Assembly: GCA_964030475.1 (NCBI GenBank)
Contig: CAXIPT010000005.1
Span: 591,083-655,082 of the forward strand
Length of the DNA stretch: 64,000 bases
From: Tethya wilhelma
Taxonomy: Eukaryota > Porifera > Demospongiae > Tethyida > Tethyidae
Direction of reading: 5' to 3'
In this document: one piece after another, positions 46,444-58,990 of the stretch
Layout: each line of letters starts with the position of its first letter
Numbering within the stretch: position 1 is the first letter of the stretch
Translations under genes and position numbers: made by a program
Notes under the pieces: generated by a model
The model's database searches: none
Told to the model about the DNA's origin: nothing
What the model saw: only the letters and a program-made list of their open reading frames with translations

Positions 46444-48948
46444 CTGCATAATCAATGTTATAAAAGGAATTAATGTGTGTGCATGCATGTTAGTATGACC
46501 AACAAGAATTATACAGTTGCGTACAATTATCTCAATCCATTACAACTCACTATATGTGTAATTAAGTGGCTATAGTACAATGCTCAGCTTCCTTGAGCTT
46601 GTAGGAGTTGTGATGAATGGAGATTATAATCAACTACAAGCCCAGGGTACGATAAACTATCTATCTTTTTAGGTAGTTAAAGATAATAAGATAATTATGA
46701 GTAATTGGCAATCATGAAATACTCATTAATTTAACCTTTTTACAGCTCACGACAAACCAATGACGTACATGATCACGAATTTCTTCAAAATCTGCAAGAC
46801 TATAACTTACATTTTTTGATCTGCTCCACTAGATGGACATGTACAGCTCCTTTGTATAAATTGAGTATAGTCCTCACACAGCAAATTGCTCACTTTGCTT
46901 GCTCCTATGTCAGCCAGCTAATAGCCAATCTGTTCAAATGAATGAATACAATTATAAGACTATGTAAACTATTGTCACGTACAGCTCTATATGCGTTAAT
47001 TCTCAGCTGTGCTTCCCACTGGCATGCATACAACCTTGCTAGATATATTGCTTTCTGCACACTTCTTGCTAGCATCAACTGGAGCACTTAGATATTTATA
47101 GCAGAATTCAGCAAATGCTCAAAAGCTTGTGTGGTGCTTGCCTATATACACAGCAGTACATCTGAGTGCAGTGCAAACATACACGGCCATACTGATAATT
47201 GTCATATCATGTTCATCACTTGTAGCACATGAATAGTTTGGCCATCAAAGTTAGGTTAGTTTTGTGTCAAAAAACAACCGGTACTTTATAGTTCAGTGAA
47301 TGAATGAGAACCAATACACCTCCACGAACACGTACACCAGCATTCTACAGTGTTGTCAGACACTGTCATGTGTTGGGCTGGGTAGGATCTTTACAAAGCC
47401 AATCAGTAAGGTGGTTCCCAGTGTCTACAAGAAAGAGTGTAGCGCTATCAGCTAGTTTACACTAATTGCAGAAAACTCTCCTTCAGCTTCTGTGTGGGAG
47501 ATGGTCTACATGAGAAGAAGACCCTAAACCTGCTCAAAGTGACAAGAAGGATTTGCTTGAACCTTGTTCCCATTGCCTTCATCTCTTAATCTTCCCACAG
47601 GGTTTCAATTAAACTAACAAGTGGCAATTCCCAAGGCAGTTAATATTAATAATATTAATTATTATTATTAATACATTACATTGTACATGTTCATGAAGTA
47701 GCATCACACCCAGGCTCTCTCCTTTGACCATACACTAACGTACCCCCTTACCGGTTTACTGATTCCCTGAGCATAAAAAAGGAGAGAGCGGCTCAGCCTG
47801 AGTATACAAGCGAGGCTACATGTAAAGTGCATACCAGTGTGGGTTTTGTTTTTGTATATTGTTACAACCCCCGGGCCAGATCTCATATCAGTTGAATGTA
47901 CGCTTCTCAGAACATTGTGTGACATTGAAATCAATTAAACATTCCAAGTATATATGACAGCGATAATTCAGACCAAACGTTGCTCAATAATTATTAGTGC
48001 TGAGAACTAGAACTGTGCGGTTTAGAATTGTAAGACCACATTGTAATAGGATCTCATTATCCATAAATGAAGGGAGAATGGGATTTTAATGCGGCAATGT
48101 TTACGTTTGCATTCTTTTATCAACACAAAAAATTACAGTGATGATGCATTGTTTTGTGCGTGTGAATTAAACCGAGGCAACCGACTTCAATTTCTCAGCA
48201 ATATGCAATTCAATAAGCCATAGAACATTGTAAGTGTACTGACTGATGTTTAGGTACATCGTTCTAATGAACACATTGGCATTGATTCTTACTCTGACCA
48301 TCCCTTACCAGTTTACTGATTCCCTAAGCATAAACATTAACGACTATCGTAAAAAATTGTGTATTAACATGTGGTTGCTGTGCTTACATAAAACTTGACA
48401 TTGCACTGTTTAAGTCCATTGTGAGAGAATGACACTAACACATCAATAAAAACAACAACAACGCTATTGTTATTCTTCAAATTGAGTTTGCTCGGGGTAT
48501 TATGAAAATTTGTAAGCACCATTCTCTCCTATTCAAGTTCAATAATTTTGACACATTTTTCACTTTTAGATGATTACACGAGTCCAACAAACAGCTGGTT
48601 GCAATCCCATTCCATGCACAGTGTGCATACATATGCCATTGGGATGGATGTATAGCAACATTTTGACCGTGTGCGCACTTGCCCATCAGTGGCAGTATCT
48701 ATGGTGGTACGTAATTTACCACTTCCGGTCATTGTCAGACTGGCGCGCACAATGGTACGTACTTGAGCGATAGTTAATTAGGCATTAATTTTCGCGTACC
48801 TTCTAGTTACCAAATAAAACAACAAGAACGTCCGTCTCCACAACAAAGAGGAACGTAGAAGCAATAGGAGTGTCGGTTTTCACAAATTTGTAAACTTGGG
48901 GAAGAGTATATAATCTGTCTGCAAGAACCAGTCCACCCAATAATTCAC
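46444..48948. promoter_or_regulatory. Upstream region of divergent genes H and J
   Basis: 2.5 kb between the H leader exon and the J start. It must hold the unseen first exon of H. TATATAAT at about 48907-48914 lies 35-42 bp before the J start codon and looks like a TATA box. The line TTTACTGATTCCCT-AGCATAAA occurs twice (near 47755 and 48310). Nothing else recognised. Confidence 0.4.
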
Positions 48949-51900
48949 ATGGGAACCGTGTATCAAATGAGTCTGCTATTCTCGCTGTTGCTGATCCTGG
49001 CTCTCACCGCCAGAGGTAAGAAGCATGCATGCATGCAGCTGGGAAGGGGGAAAAAACTTGTGTAGATCGAGTTTGCAAACTCGTTACGCATGCTTGCAAG
49101 CTCTAAACTTTACTGACTGTGACTGTCTTGTACTCCAAGCAAGACCAGAGCTCGTGTTGAGGGGCTATGGTTAGGCTCATAATGATAGCTGCAAAACGAG
49201 TGGGTGCTTTTGTGATCGAGCATGTGTGAATTGCTCTTGAATTGTGTCAAAGGTCACAGCTGTTTCGAGCTGCTGCACTGTTCCTGTACTAGCCTCAGTA
49301 CTTCGACCAAAGAATCAGCTTGTAGCGGGACACAAAACGAACACTGTGTGCATGCCATGTAGCTGACAGGCTCTACAAGTAAAAGTGTAGAAGTATTAGT
49401 ATAGCCCCTGTTTCATGCAATGAGTACAGCTGAGCTTGCATAATGCTTGTAGTAAGTCAACAACCTGCAAAAACTTTATCACGAATGCAGGTCTCCATAT
49501 GGACATGTGTAACAGTTGCATGCTTGCCATCATTATCCGGACATCAAAATGATTTTGTTGATATAATTATTATTTTCATTTTCACCATGCAGGTATGAAT
49601 GTTAGTTTGGATCCAACGGATGTAACAGTGTCTGAAGGAGAATGGGCCACTTTCAACTGCTGGATTGACTGCCAATATCGTTCCTCGCACACACTAAGAT
49701 GGCTAGTGGGAGATTCAGTGAGATACTTAAGAACTGTGCGCTTCAGCAGTGACGGACAAACAGAGAGAGACTTCCTAGCAACAAATGGCTATCAAGTCGA
49801 TATAGAAGACCACACGGATTGTAATAGTGCAAACGAAGGTCGTGTAACACAGACACTGAGAATTAATGCAACATCAGTTGGCAAAGTGAACAAGACTGCA
49901 ATCCAATGTGCTGCGTTCAGAGTGTCTCTTGAAGGACACGACTTCTTAAGTTACTATGCAGTGTTGCTTGTAAGAGGTGAGTGAGCTAGCCGCCCCAAAA
50001 GATAGTGATTGATACTCTAGATTAGAGGTACACACACTCCCAATTTGCATAATTTTATCGCATGGTGGTATCACTGTATGAATATAGGCAGCCATAGTTG
50101 ACACAAATGCTACCAATAAAAACTCACTTTGCATGCGTGATTTGTTGTGGTAGGGTACCGGGTGCCATATGCTGTGCATGAGCTAGTCAATTCCGCAAGA
50201 GTGCATGCTTGTAGTATGGATTGTATTCTTCTTTCAGTGACTGAAACTCCATATAAGTATCTTCCCATAAAATTAAATTTTCACATACAAATTAGTATAT
50301 ACACCAGCATAACTGCAGCTGCTGAAATTTGATTGCTTAGACTTTTCTTGTTTTTTCTCATGTTGACCTCAAATTCCCTCACAAAAGACATTAGACAGTT
50401 ATTCCAGTCACAGCTGCAAATGAAATGAACCCTATACACACTTCAATGTATTGATGCCTCCATCCCTCTTGAAGTCAATTATAAGTGCACCTGTCATAAA
50501 CAGCCGCAAGTCCCATAAACCATGCTATTGGGTACAAATGATCTACAAATCTGGTATAGGAAGTTTGTACCAAGTTTGTATGCCAATCCTCTTAACTGTC
50601 TACAAATCTAGATGGCGCTACAGTGAAATTTTCTGTGAGACAGTCTAACAGATTGTGTCAGCCAAAACAGGAGACCGTTTAGTAGTATGCTTGCATATAA
50701 CTAACCACCTAACAACAGCATCTATTAATACCCTTATTTAGCCACATCTGTGCATGCATGAATATTAGGGATACACATGTGTGCATATGTCTGTGTGTGT
50801 TTGTGTGCATGTTTTAGTATAAGTGGTCCTGTATACTTCAAGTGGGTGGGTTGCATGCATACATTGGCTGGCCTCTGTGTATAATTTTGGGTGCATGCAT
50901 GCATTCATTCATGATCCACCTCACCAAGTTGTCATAAATAGCCTAAGGAAAAGTTTCAAGGCTTATCCTGTACATCTCCATGGTGTTTGGTCATGGTTGC
51001 ATCTTATCTAATCGCTCCTTTACTTTTGAAGTGGTTTTAAGCAACCTTTAATCTGTTTACTGGACCACATGTTCCTGCACTACATATAATTATATATACT
51101 GTAGATGATTTGCATATTTTCACAATGGCATTATACATTAGAGTGGTACACAATACACAACAGCAAGTGACCTTGTGTGTCCTTCATGTGTTGAGATAGT
51201 GAGGCTTCACACCATTCAATCAAGAGGCCTTCAAAGCACTCTCAAACAGAGTGTGTAGTAGTAAACAGCTGAAAAAATTCCTCAATGAGATTACACATGC
51301 GCACAATTCCTAGATAGGCTTGAAAAAATCAACATCCAGGTTTCAAGCATGGGAGTCACTTTTATCTTGCTTTTTTTGTGTGTGTGTTTTCTTTTTTTTT
51401 TTTTTTTTACAGCAAACAGCACAGGATCTCCTACACCCAGTCCCACTGCATGTGAAACAACAGAGACAGTCACAGTTACACCGTCTACATGCTTACAAAG
51501 TAGTTTAAGAGGTGCGTTGTATACTGATGATTTCCTATGGTATTATTGTTCTGTAATGGATCGAGCACTTAAAAAATGTCGGGTTTTTTGTGAAGTTCCC
51601 TTTTTGTGACACGAGATCCACTTAAAGTTCATCTGCTCCTTAAATATCAACAAACACTAGTTAAAGCGCACGTAGACAAAACAATGGCTGTGAAACTCTA
51701 GTAATTTGTGTTGCTCTAGTACAGCACACAGCAAGCCGGATGTTAGCATTCATCATCTTTGGATGGTAGCTCTTAGGACTATAAGCAGAATTTATGAGTC
51801 AAATTCCAACAGTCAAGCCTATACTAAGAATGATCATTGACTATTAACTGTACAACATAGTAACTATACACTATACTCATGATCGATAACGATGGCTAGA

Positions 51901-52654
51901 AATTTAGTAAAAGAAGCGTTATTCCAGCAGACCCTCACTTTGAATTTGTCTGGTTCCACGTGATGATACCTTGACAAGCTGTTAATTAGCATATCAGTTT
52001 ACAATTTCAAAATCAAAACTTGCCACCCGTGATTGCATTTACAGCATGCCACATCATTACAGACTATACAATAAATCTGCGGGTGGTAAAAACAAAACAA
52101 TTAAACATCCCTAATTTTGCACATGTCAGAGCATACGTCCAGCAGATTAACACCCACTTGATCTGCATTCTACTATCAGACGATAGAATTCAAAGTGTAT
52201 GTCTTCACTTTGATTTCTCTCTCACACTTTTACAGTTTCTCCACCATCCACCATAGCAACTACAACCACAACCAGAGTGGTTACACAAACGGTCACAGTC
52301 ACTCACATCATCATACAACCATCAAATCTAGCAGGTACGTAAGTCAACTAGAGTGCACGTATTGTTTGTGTACTCCTCCACAATAGCATTGTTGCATTAT
52401 TATGATAAAATTATGTAAATGAGCAATATTGTACAACATACATGCAAATTATTGTATGTAGATGAAGTACTTAGTGAGGTCAATCGCTTTATATAGGATT
52501 AGGGACACAATGCCTAAACACACACGCGCATGCATACCATTATTTGTGACGCACACATAATATAATGTATCACTCCATGGGATGGAATCATGCATGTGCA
52601 TGGTATGCATAGTCCATGCCATGACATTGCAATGCAATCACAGTGTACGTGTGT

Positions 52655-52688
<34 letters not shown>

Positions 52689-53500
52689 GTGTTGTTGATG
52701 CACTAATGTGTTTGTCGTACATGCATGTATGTGTGTGGGAGGCTTAAGCTAATTTACATGCCAAAGATTTTACACTGTTAATGTGAATAGGAAGCATCTA
52801 TAGTTCTACAGTTTCTGCCACATGCATGCAACCATAGTATTATTTTACGCTATTTGTACTCTAGCCATGATGCCTGAGGAAAAATTGGCTACAAATTATG
52901 ACAATGTCGTGCAATGCCAAGCTCTTCATCCTAGATTTAGCATGAACGTGACCGGACCACTGCAATAGGAACGTTTCCATTCCGTCTCATTTGTCAATTT
53001 CCCTGTAGCTTTGAGTCTCAAAGACCCGTTGGGAATGAAATATCCAATAGCACTATACATGCCTTTATCTCTCCCATAATGTACTTTCCCTGTACTAATA
53101 GATACTGTTATGTATGCACATGTAATGAGGTCCTGCATGACTGATGTGCTTTGATAAACTTAAGGTATAATACTCAGTGCATAATAAATATAGGGGTCAC
53201 GTTTACTCCAGACCTACATACAGTGGTTTATTGTTGTCTAAACATTTCCCATTAAATTTAATGATAGTGGTAGGAGAGAGAAAGGAAGCATTATGAATCA
53301 AATTCCTTAAGTGAAGAATGAATGGTGTAACCTACAAGACTTCCCAGTAATGTATATGTATGAGGAGTACTTTTCAAGGAAGTAAATGAACTGTGGATGC
53401 TCAATGGTTTCGTGGAAGTCTAATTGGAACACACAGTTGCCCATAGCATCCTGGTTGGTTTGCTTGAGGGCTTTGTTTTTGGTTCAAAGTGGGATAATTG

Positions 53501-53588
<88 letters not shown>

Positions 53589-54294
53589 CACACACATCAC
53601 ACACATGCATGACATTGCATGTATATATGCATATAATTATGTCTGTATATGCCACATGTTGTAGTTCTGACCATTAAAAGTTTTTGTCTTTGAAGAAAAA
53701 CACACGTGTACACATTCTCACATGCAAACATTCATTATTTCTTAATTGCATGTTGGCTTACGTATAATAATTATAGCTGCTAACTAAATTGCTGCACTTA
53801 GTTCTTCTATTTGTTGGAATTTCATCAAAAACACACAATGAGACACGTAAAACTTGGTAAATTTTCTAGGCTGCTAACTTATTAATAACTTTTTAGTATG
53901 TTTTTGCTATTGATCAATTATGTGTTGTGTTTTTAGTGATCACATTACAAGTAATGCACACAATTATCAACACACACTCCCTTTCTCATGCTCCATCCAT
54001 GCTCTGCATGTGTACATAATTACATACTTAGTGCAAGAGTTCACATACTAAGTGGACTGCTGGTGAAAAATGGCCATCCCTAGACATTCTAGCTGCTTCT
54101 CAAGTTTCTCATTTGTGCATAAGCTTCTCATGAGTTGTAGCCTAAGTAGTCTAGTGTCTGCATGCATGATGGCATTACATTGACACACACGTGTATAATA
54201 TACTTGTGAACTTTAGGCTAGCTCACACATATACATATGTACACTCACGACTTACTCACACACACACCTGACCCTCACACACAAACACACACAT

Positions 54295-54344
<50 letters not shown>

Positions 54345-54450
54345 AGGATCCGGTAATTCCAGTGCTACATCACTTTTCACAGGATCATCAACATCATGGG
54401 CTGTACAGCTCTCCTTATTATTAACACTATCTCACCTCTTGCTAAACTAA
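48949..54450 (+). CDS. Gene J: single-Ig, GPI-type surface protein
   Basis: Five exons, all introns phase 1, give about 250 residues: 48949-49015 (signal peptide M-G-T-V-Y-Q-M-S-L-L-F-S-L-L-L), 49593-49976 (Ig), 51413-51511 and 52236-52334 (Thr/Ser/Pro stalk), 54347-54450 (C-terminus). The Ig has F-N-C-W-I-D-C, L-R-W-L, a T-D-C and I-Q-C: the extra cysteine pair again. The last exon has G-S-S-T-S-W-A then a hydrophobic L-L-L-T-L-S-H-L-L-L-N end, a good GPI-signal pattern. Same exon plan as gene I, so they are paralogs. Head to head with receptor H. The fifth exon is preceded by a long (CT)n tract that serves as its pyrimidine tract. Confidence 0.85.
53502..53586. repeat. Long (AC)n microsatellite
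   Basis: About 42 uninterrupted AC units in the last intron of gene J. Confidence 0.97.
54299..54340. repeat. (CT)n tract forming the acceptor of the last J exon
   Basis: About 21 TC units directly before CAACAG and the exon that encodes the GPI signal. Confidence 0.95.
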
Positions 54451-57400
54451 AATAGTTAATATAATATTGTCACAACCACAATGATTCTGAATCACCTAAG
54501 GACCATAAACCGATCGTTTTTGATCGCAAAATATTGCAGAATCACTGATCAGCTCACTGAGTATATTTTTGTATGATATTGTGTGTTACATATTCTGTCC
54601 TCAAATGTCATTTCATTAATATTGAGTTATGTGGGAAGCAATTATTGTTGTGTGTGTGTGTGTGTGTGTGTTTATTTTCATCAATCCTCTGCAATCTTTT
54701 TGTATAGTACGAAAGATTTATAAATATTCATTATTATATTATCTCTGAATGTTTAAGTGCACATGTAGCTGCTACATGTCCATGTCATTAATTTTTATGC
54801 ATTGATTTTGTGTAAACTTAATTTTGAAATTTAATTTTTTATGATCGAAAAACAACTTGTGTGAATTAAGTACAATTACATAATGATGCAGGTACATATG
54901 AATCCATGCAATCCTTAATGAATTAGCATAATTAAGGTCGAAATATTGTAAATAATTATAGCAGGTACTACAGCAGTATGCTTGTATATAGCGGCGTCTC
55001 ATGGTCTGATCACATCTTCTAAATTCCAAATGATGTATAAGTATAACAGTTACTGATAGTTAATGCTGCATACATGTGCTAGCAGTATATAACTAGTATA
55101 TCTGTGTATGCGCAAGTGTCTATAATATATTTTCAGACTCGATCAGTAAGTTAAGTGGCGTGCGTACGTATGCATGCAAGCTACTTTTACAAAATAATAC
55201 GTTCACAGATGGATTGATATAATGAGCAGGTACTCTAGATCTATTGTGCACTTAACATTCTGCAATATCTTGAAAGAGCTATAGTCATTCACTCTTTAAG
55301 TGTCACAACAAGGTGTGTGTGTTTATCTACAAGTGTCAATCTAGTGGCTCTTCTTAGACACACTTATTGGCGCAGATGACCTGTGTACTTATACAAGTTC
55401 AGCTACAAACCTCAGTAGTACCGACCAGAAAATAAACCAATGATGGTGTATACACATCACACGTAATAATTATTATGGACACTAATAGTGATTATTTAAC
55501 TCGGCATTTTCCACATGTACTACAAATAAATGGGCTGCACTTGACTCTATTATTTTATTGTGTAGTGTGATGTGTATGCTGCGTGTCTCAATTGATTGAT
55601 AGAGTCTCAACACTAGACTCCATAGAGTTGAGTATAAAGGCGCAAAAACCTTGATTAAAATTCCAGTCTGGAGAACAAGTGTACTACCACAGACGGCAAT
55701 CTTGAACACAAACAAGAAACCAACAAGTGTCTACATCATAGGACATAATCATCCTTGTACAATGACAACAACGTGAGCAAGAAGAAGAAGAACACATAGT
55801 ATTATACACACTGCCATATGCTCTGAGTGCTCTGATTTTAGTGGACTGAATTAAAAACAAGCAATTAAAAGATTTTGGTACATTAATCAATGTTGTTTCT
55901 CAGAAGCCAAGCCTAATAGAAAAGCCTTTCTCGAGCACAAAAACAAACAAACACTTATGGGTAGGCTATAGGCTGACTGGTAAACTAAAAGCAGTAGAGT
56001 CACTGGGATATGATTTTGAACTGAGTGGCTCCAGTTGAGTAAGAGCATCATTATATGCAACTGAGATCAGTGATGGTGTGATATCTGATCTCCTTGACAG
56101 GCTGTGCCAGTGGAAGTTGCTTCTTAATGATTCCCTAGCAACAAACTCTTAATTAGACAGTTACAGTATAACATCAGAGTCTATTGAATCCCACAAACGG
56201 TAATTAGCTTTGGTATGCATACACACACTCATTAAAGATAACCATATGCTTCAGTTTATCCCTAGATAATGACCGCTAATGGAGTGCCACACACACACAC
56301 ACACCATACATATACANACACACACACACTTACATTAGACGCATTCCATGCAAGTTTTTCCATCTCATTATAATCTCCACAGGCCAACAGTTCAAGGGAA
56401 AAGAAATGTACCTCAGAGCCAGGTACAAGCCAATGCTAATTGTTTGCCAAGAGCACTACATGCATGTATATGTACAACTGCAATACGTTGCTACGCCAAC
56501 CTGCATTCTTCGCATACCATATGTCAGCCAGTGGGATGAGAAAGTCCTAAACTAGGATGAAAATTGACGCAGCAGTTTTGTATGAAATTATTAAGTACCT
56601 GCAGATGGTGGATGCATGGCTTGTCAAAACATGAAACCTGTATTCGAGCTAGCTACTACAGACTGTATAAATGTCACACTGAGCAGACAGATAATGACAA
56701 AGTATTATTTTTAATTGGTGCAATAAGGTATTGGCATGGTTACCACAATGACATTGTTCAGCTCGAGTTACTACCTCAATCATTGTATGTACGTCTGTAG
56801 GCAACAACTTTTGAAGCTTGTATATGTATAGCTTCAGGCTTGTATACTGTATACAACTGTACATGTACTATACTAATACATATCACACACACTCACACAC
56901 AAAACACATACTATTCACACATGAATGGCAAAAAAAAAAAAAAATTCACCTATGAAAATTAGTCACACTAATTGTTACTAATTTTTTCCTCGGTACATGC
57001 ATGCAAACATACGCAAAAAAATTCCACTATTAATTGCACTGAATGCCATCAGTTTCATTGTGGAATCCTAATAAAGGCACCTGCATTCACACTGTTCAAC
57101 AATCTCTAACTCAAAGAGAAAAATAGTCATTGTATTAAGTGCTGGATCTTTCTTTCTAACTCAAATCCAAGGCATTATAATTTTAAACATTACGGGATGC
57201 TGAACAGCTAGTATATGTACATATTATTACAATGATACCCTCAAAGAAGCTTGTGGGTGGGGAGGATGAAGGAAGATCTCTGTCTAGCACATCTTGAGGA
57301 GGCTCAAAGCAAGCATGCATGTATTGCATTCTCATAGGATGTAGTAATTTGTATGGAAGTGATATCCACTAGCTAACATCATTACTCCCTGAGTGCACCA

Positions 57401-57860
57401 ACAGTCAAACTCAAACCAGCCAAACACAATAATTATCGTCGGAGACATGCAGCTTGGAGTAGGTTACTTTGAAAGTGAACCTGGTTAATCATTGCCCAAA
57501 GAAGAGCAAAAGCCATACCAAGGTTATGCATGCACAGGTATATGACTCATTGCGGGACAATGCAGTTAAGTATTTGTACCACTTGGCATTAGTGCTGTGT
57601 AGAGATGGTATAGGGTGTGTATATTATGGGTTGAAAACTTGGTCTCTTTAGCTAATTTAAAGAAGCAAGGTTGTTATGGTTAGCCAAAAGGTGTCTGAAG
57701 GTATTTCTACTTGGGTCCAGACTGCTTGTCTTTGTCAATAAATACTACAGAGGTTGGCACAAATTGGCCACATTTTGAAATGTCAAGGCGGATGATTTAT
57801 TATAGCGGACTCACACAGTTAGTGTAACCGTGTTATTATTGTGTGTAACAGTGTTAGTTA
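54451..57860. other. Non-coding, no gene seen
   Basis: AT-rich sequence past gene J. No exon with a family-like frame or splice phase was found on either strand. An ambiguous base lies at about 56317 inside a degenerate AC-rich stretch. Confidence 0.45.
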
Positions 57861-57864
57861 ATCG

Positions 57865-57960
57865 GGGATGCCTGGTGGCCAAATAGGTTAAGGGCAGGGC
57901 TCATGATCACAAGGGCATGGGTTCAAAGCAGTGTAGTGGCAGGAATTTTTCTTCTTTCCA
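57865..57960 (+). mobile_element. tRNA-derived SINE-like sequence
   Basis: A box-A-like TGGCCAAATAGG (about 57876-57887) and a box-B-like GGTTCAAAGC (about 57920-57929), spaced as in a tRNA, open this repeat. Its tail (GTGGCAGGAATTTTTCTTCT) recurs at 58267-58286. tRNA-derived SINE is inference from the boxes; it does not fold as a real tRNA. Confidence 0.45.
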
Positions 57961-57973
57961 GCTATGTAGCAGA

Positions 57974-58112
57974 GGAGGTTCGACACGGTTGACCTTCGCT
58001 TGACCTTTCGCTTAAAGTCCTCCACGCACACGTATAATGTATTGAAACACATGGGACGTGGAGGACTTAAATTGAAAAAGGTCAAGCAAAGGTCAACCAT
58101 GCGAACCTCCAA
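57974..58112. mobile_element. Foldback element with about 50-bp inverted ends
   Basis: GGAGGTTCGACACGGTTGAC at the left mirrors GGAGGTTCGCATGGTTGACC read from the right; the arms continue through TTGACCTTTCGCTTAAAGTCCTCCACG-like sequence (imperfect). It interrupts the SINE-like repeat, which continues without it at 58280-58310. Confidence 0.65.
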
Positions 58113-58450
58113 GGAGGAAAAAAAATCAGTGGAACAATTAAGACTTGGAGTAAACAAGACATAAGACTTGGAGTAAACAAGACATACAACACACTCTCAA
58201 ACACATACAGAGTAATTATAACATGATCACAGCTACAAGTACAGCATGGGCTCAAAGCAGTTTAGTGGCAGGAATTTTTCTTCTTTCCAGCTATATAGTG
58301 TACAGGGATAAAAATGTCAGTATAAGGGGAAAAAAAATAAGTAACCATCTGTGAAATAAGGAAAATAATTAAGACTTGGTAAACAACACATAATATAATT
58401 TACAACACACTCTCAAACACATACAGAGTAACATGATCACAGCTAAGTAC
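58113..58450 (+). repeat. Tandem duplication of the SINE flank
   Basis: AACACACTCTCAAACACATA, CATGATCACAGCTA and AAGACTTGG occur in the same order at about 58140-58245 and 58370-58450. An additional short copy (AGACTTGGAGTAAACAAGAC) is repeated at 58141 and 58165. Confidence 0.75.
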
Positions 58451-58689
58451 AGCATAGCTACCAGACCACCCTGGATGGAAAACACAACAAAGTCATGTAA
58501 ACAAGCATTAAAAGAGAAAACTGGGACAACCACTATTAATAGCTGGATATGCCAGTCAAGGAGATCCGGGAAAACTAAGAGAACCACTGGATATGCCAGC
58601 TGGACTACAAGGTGATAAGAGACTATCACAAGATAGTAGACCAGTATGGTCCTTCCCAGCTGGACCAAGATAAAACACTCAATTGAACC

Positions 58690-58990
58690 CCCAATGCAGG
58701 ATTTAATTTAGGGGGGCCCCCTTTGCCAAAGTCTTTACATGTAAGCTAGTTTTTTTTTAATTTTCAGGTAAAATAAGCAAGACAAGCAAGGAATTAACAG
58801 GTTATGATGTGACTTAAAAGCCTAAAAATGGTCTGAAAATGCACCAGAAGTGATCTTAAGGTGGTCTAAAATTGAAAATTTTCTTGGGGGGGCAGCCCCC
58901 AGACCCCCTTCCCCCCTAGATGGCATGGTGTTCAATGCTCTTTCACCTCACCAAAGTTCTTATTAGTATTGTTTTGCCCGCCCCCTTCGG
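58690..58990 (+). repeat. Probable interspersed repeat, GC-skewed
   Basis: Contains paired G- and C-runs (GGGGGGGCCCC-like at about 58711, GGGGGGGCAGCCCCCAGACC near 58888) unlike its surroundings. No frame. I could not assign a family. Confidence 0.3.

Noticed and set aside
52926..53138. Minus-strand frame with N-G-Y-F-I-P-like sequence in the last J intron
   Set aside because: Slight likeness to a receptor Ig strand, but no Cys/Trp pattern and no matching splice sites.
53401..53664. Frames made of Thr-His or Val-Cys repeats
   Set aside because: They are translations of the (AC)n microsatellite; the same holds near 27.2, 37.8, 43.8, 62.9, 63.5 and 63.9 kb.
57865..57940. Possible functional tRNA gene
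   Set aside because: Box A and box B-like sequence is present, but I could not form acceptor and anticodon stems; read as a SINE.
58433..58615. Thr/Lys-rich frame near 58.5 kb
   Set aside because: Lies in a duplicated repeat flank and has no recognisable domain.
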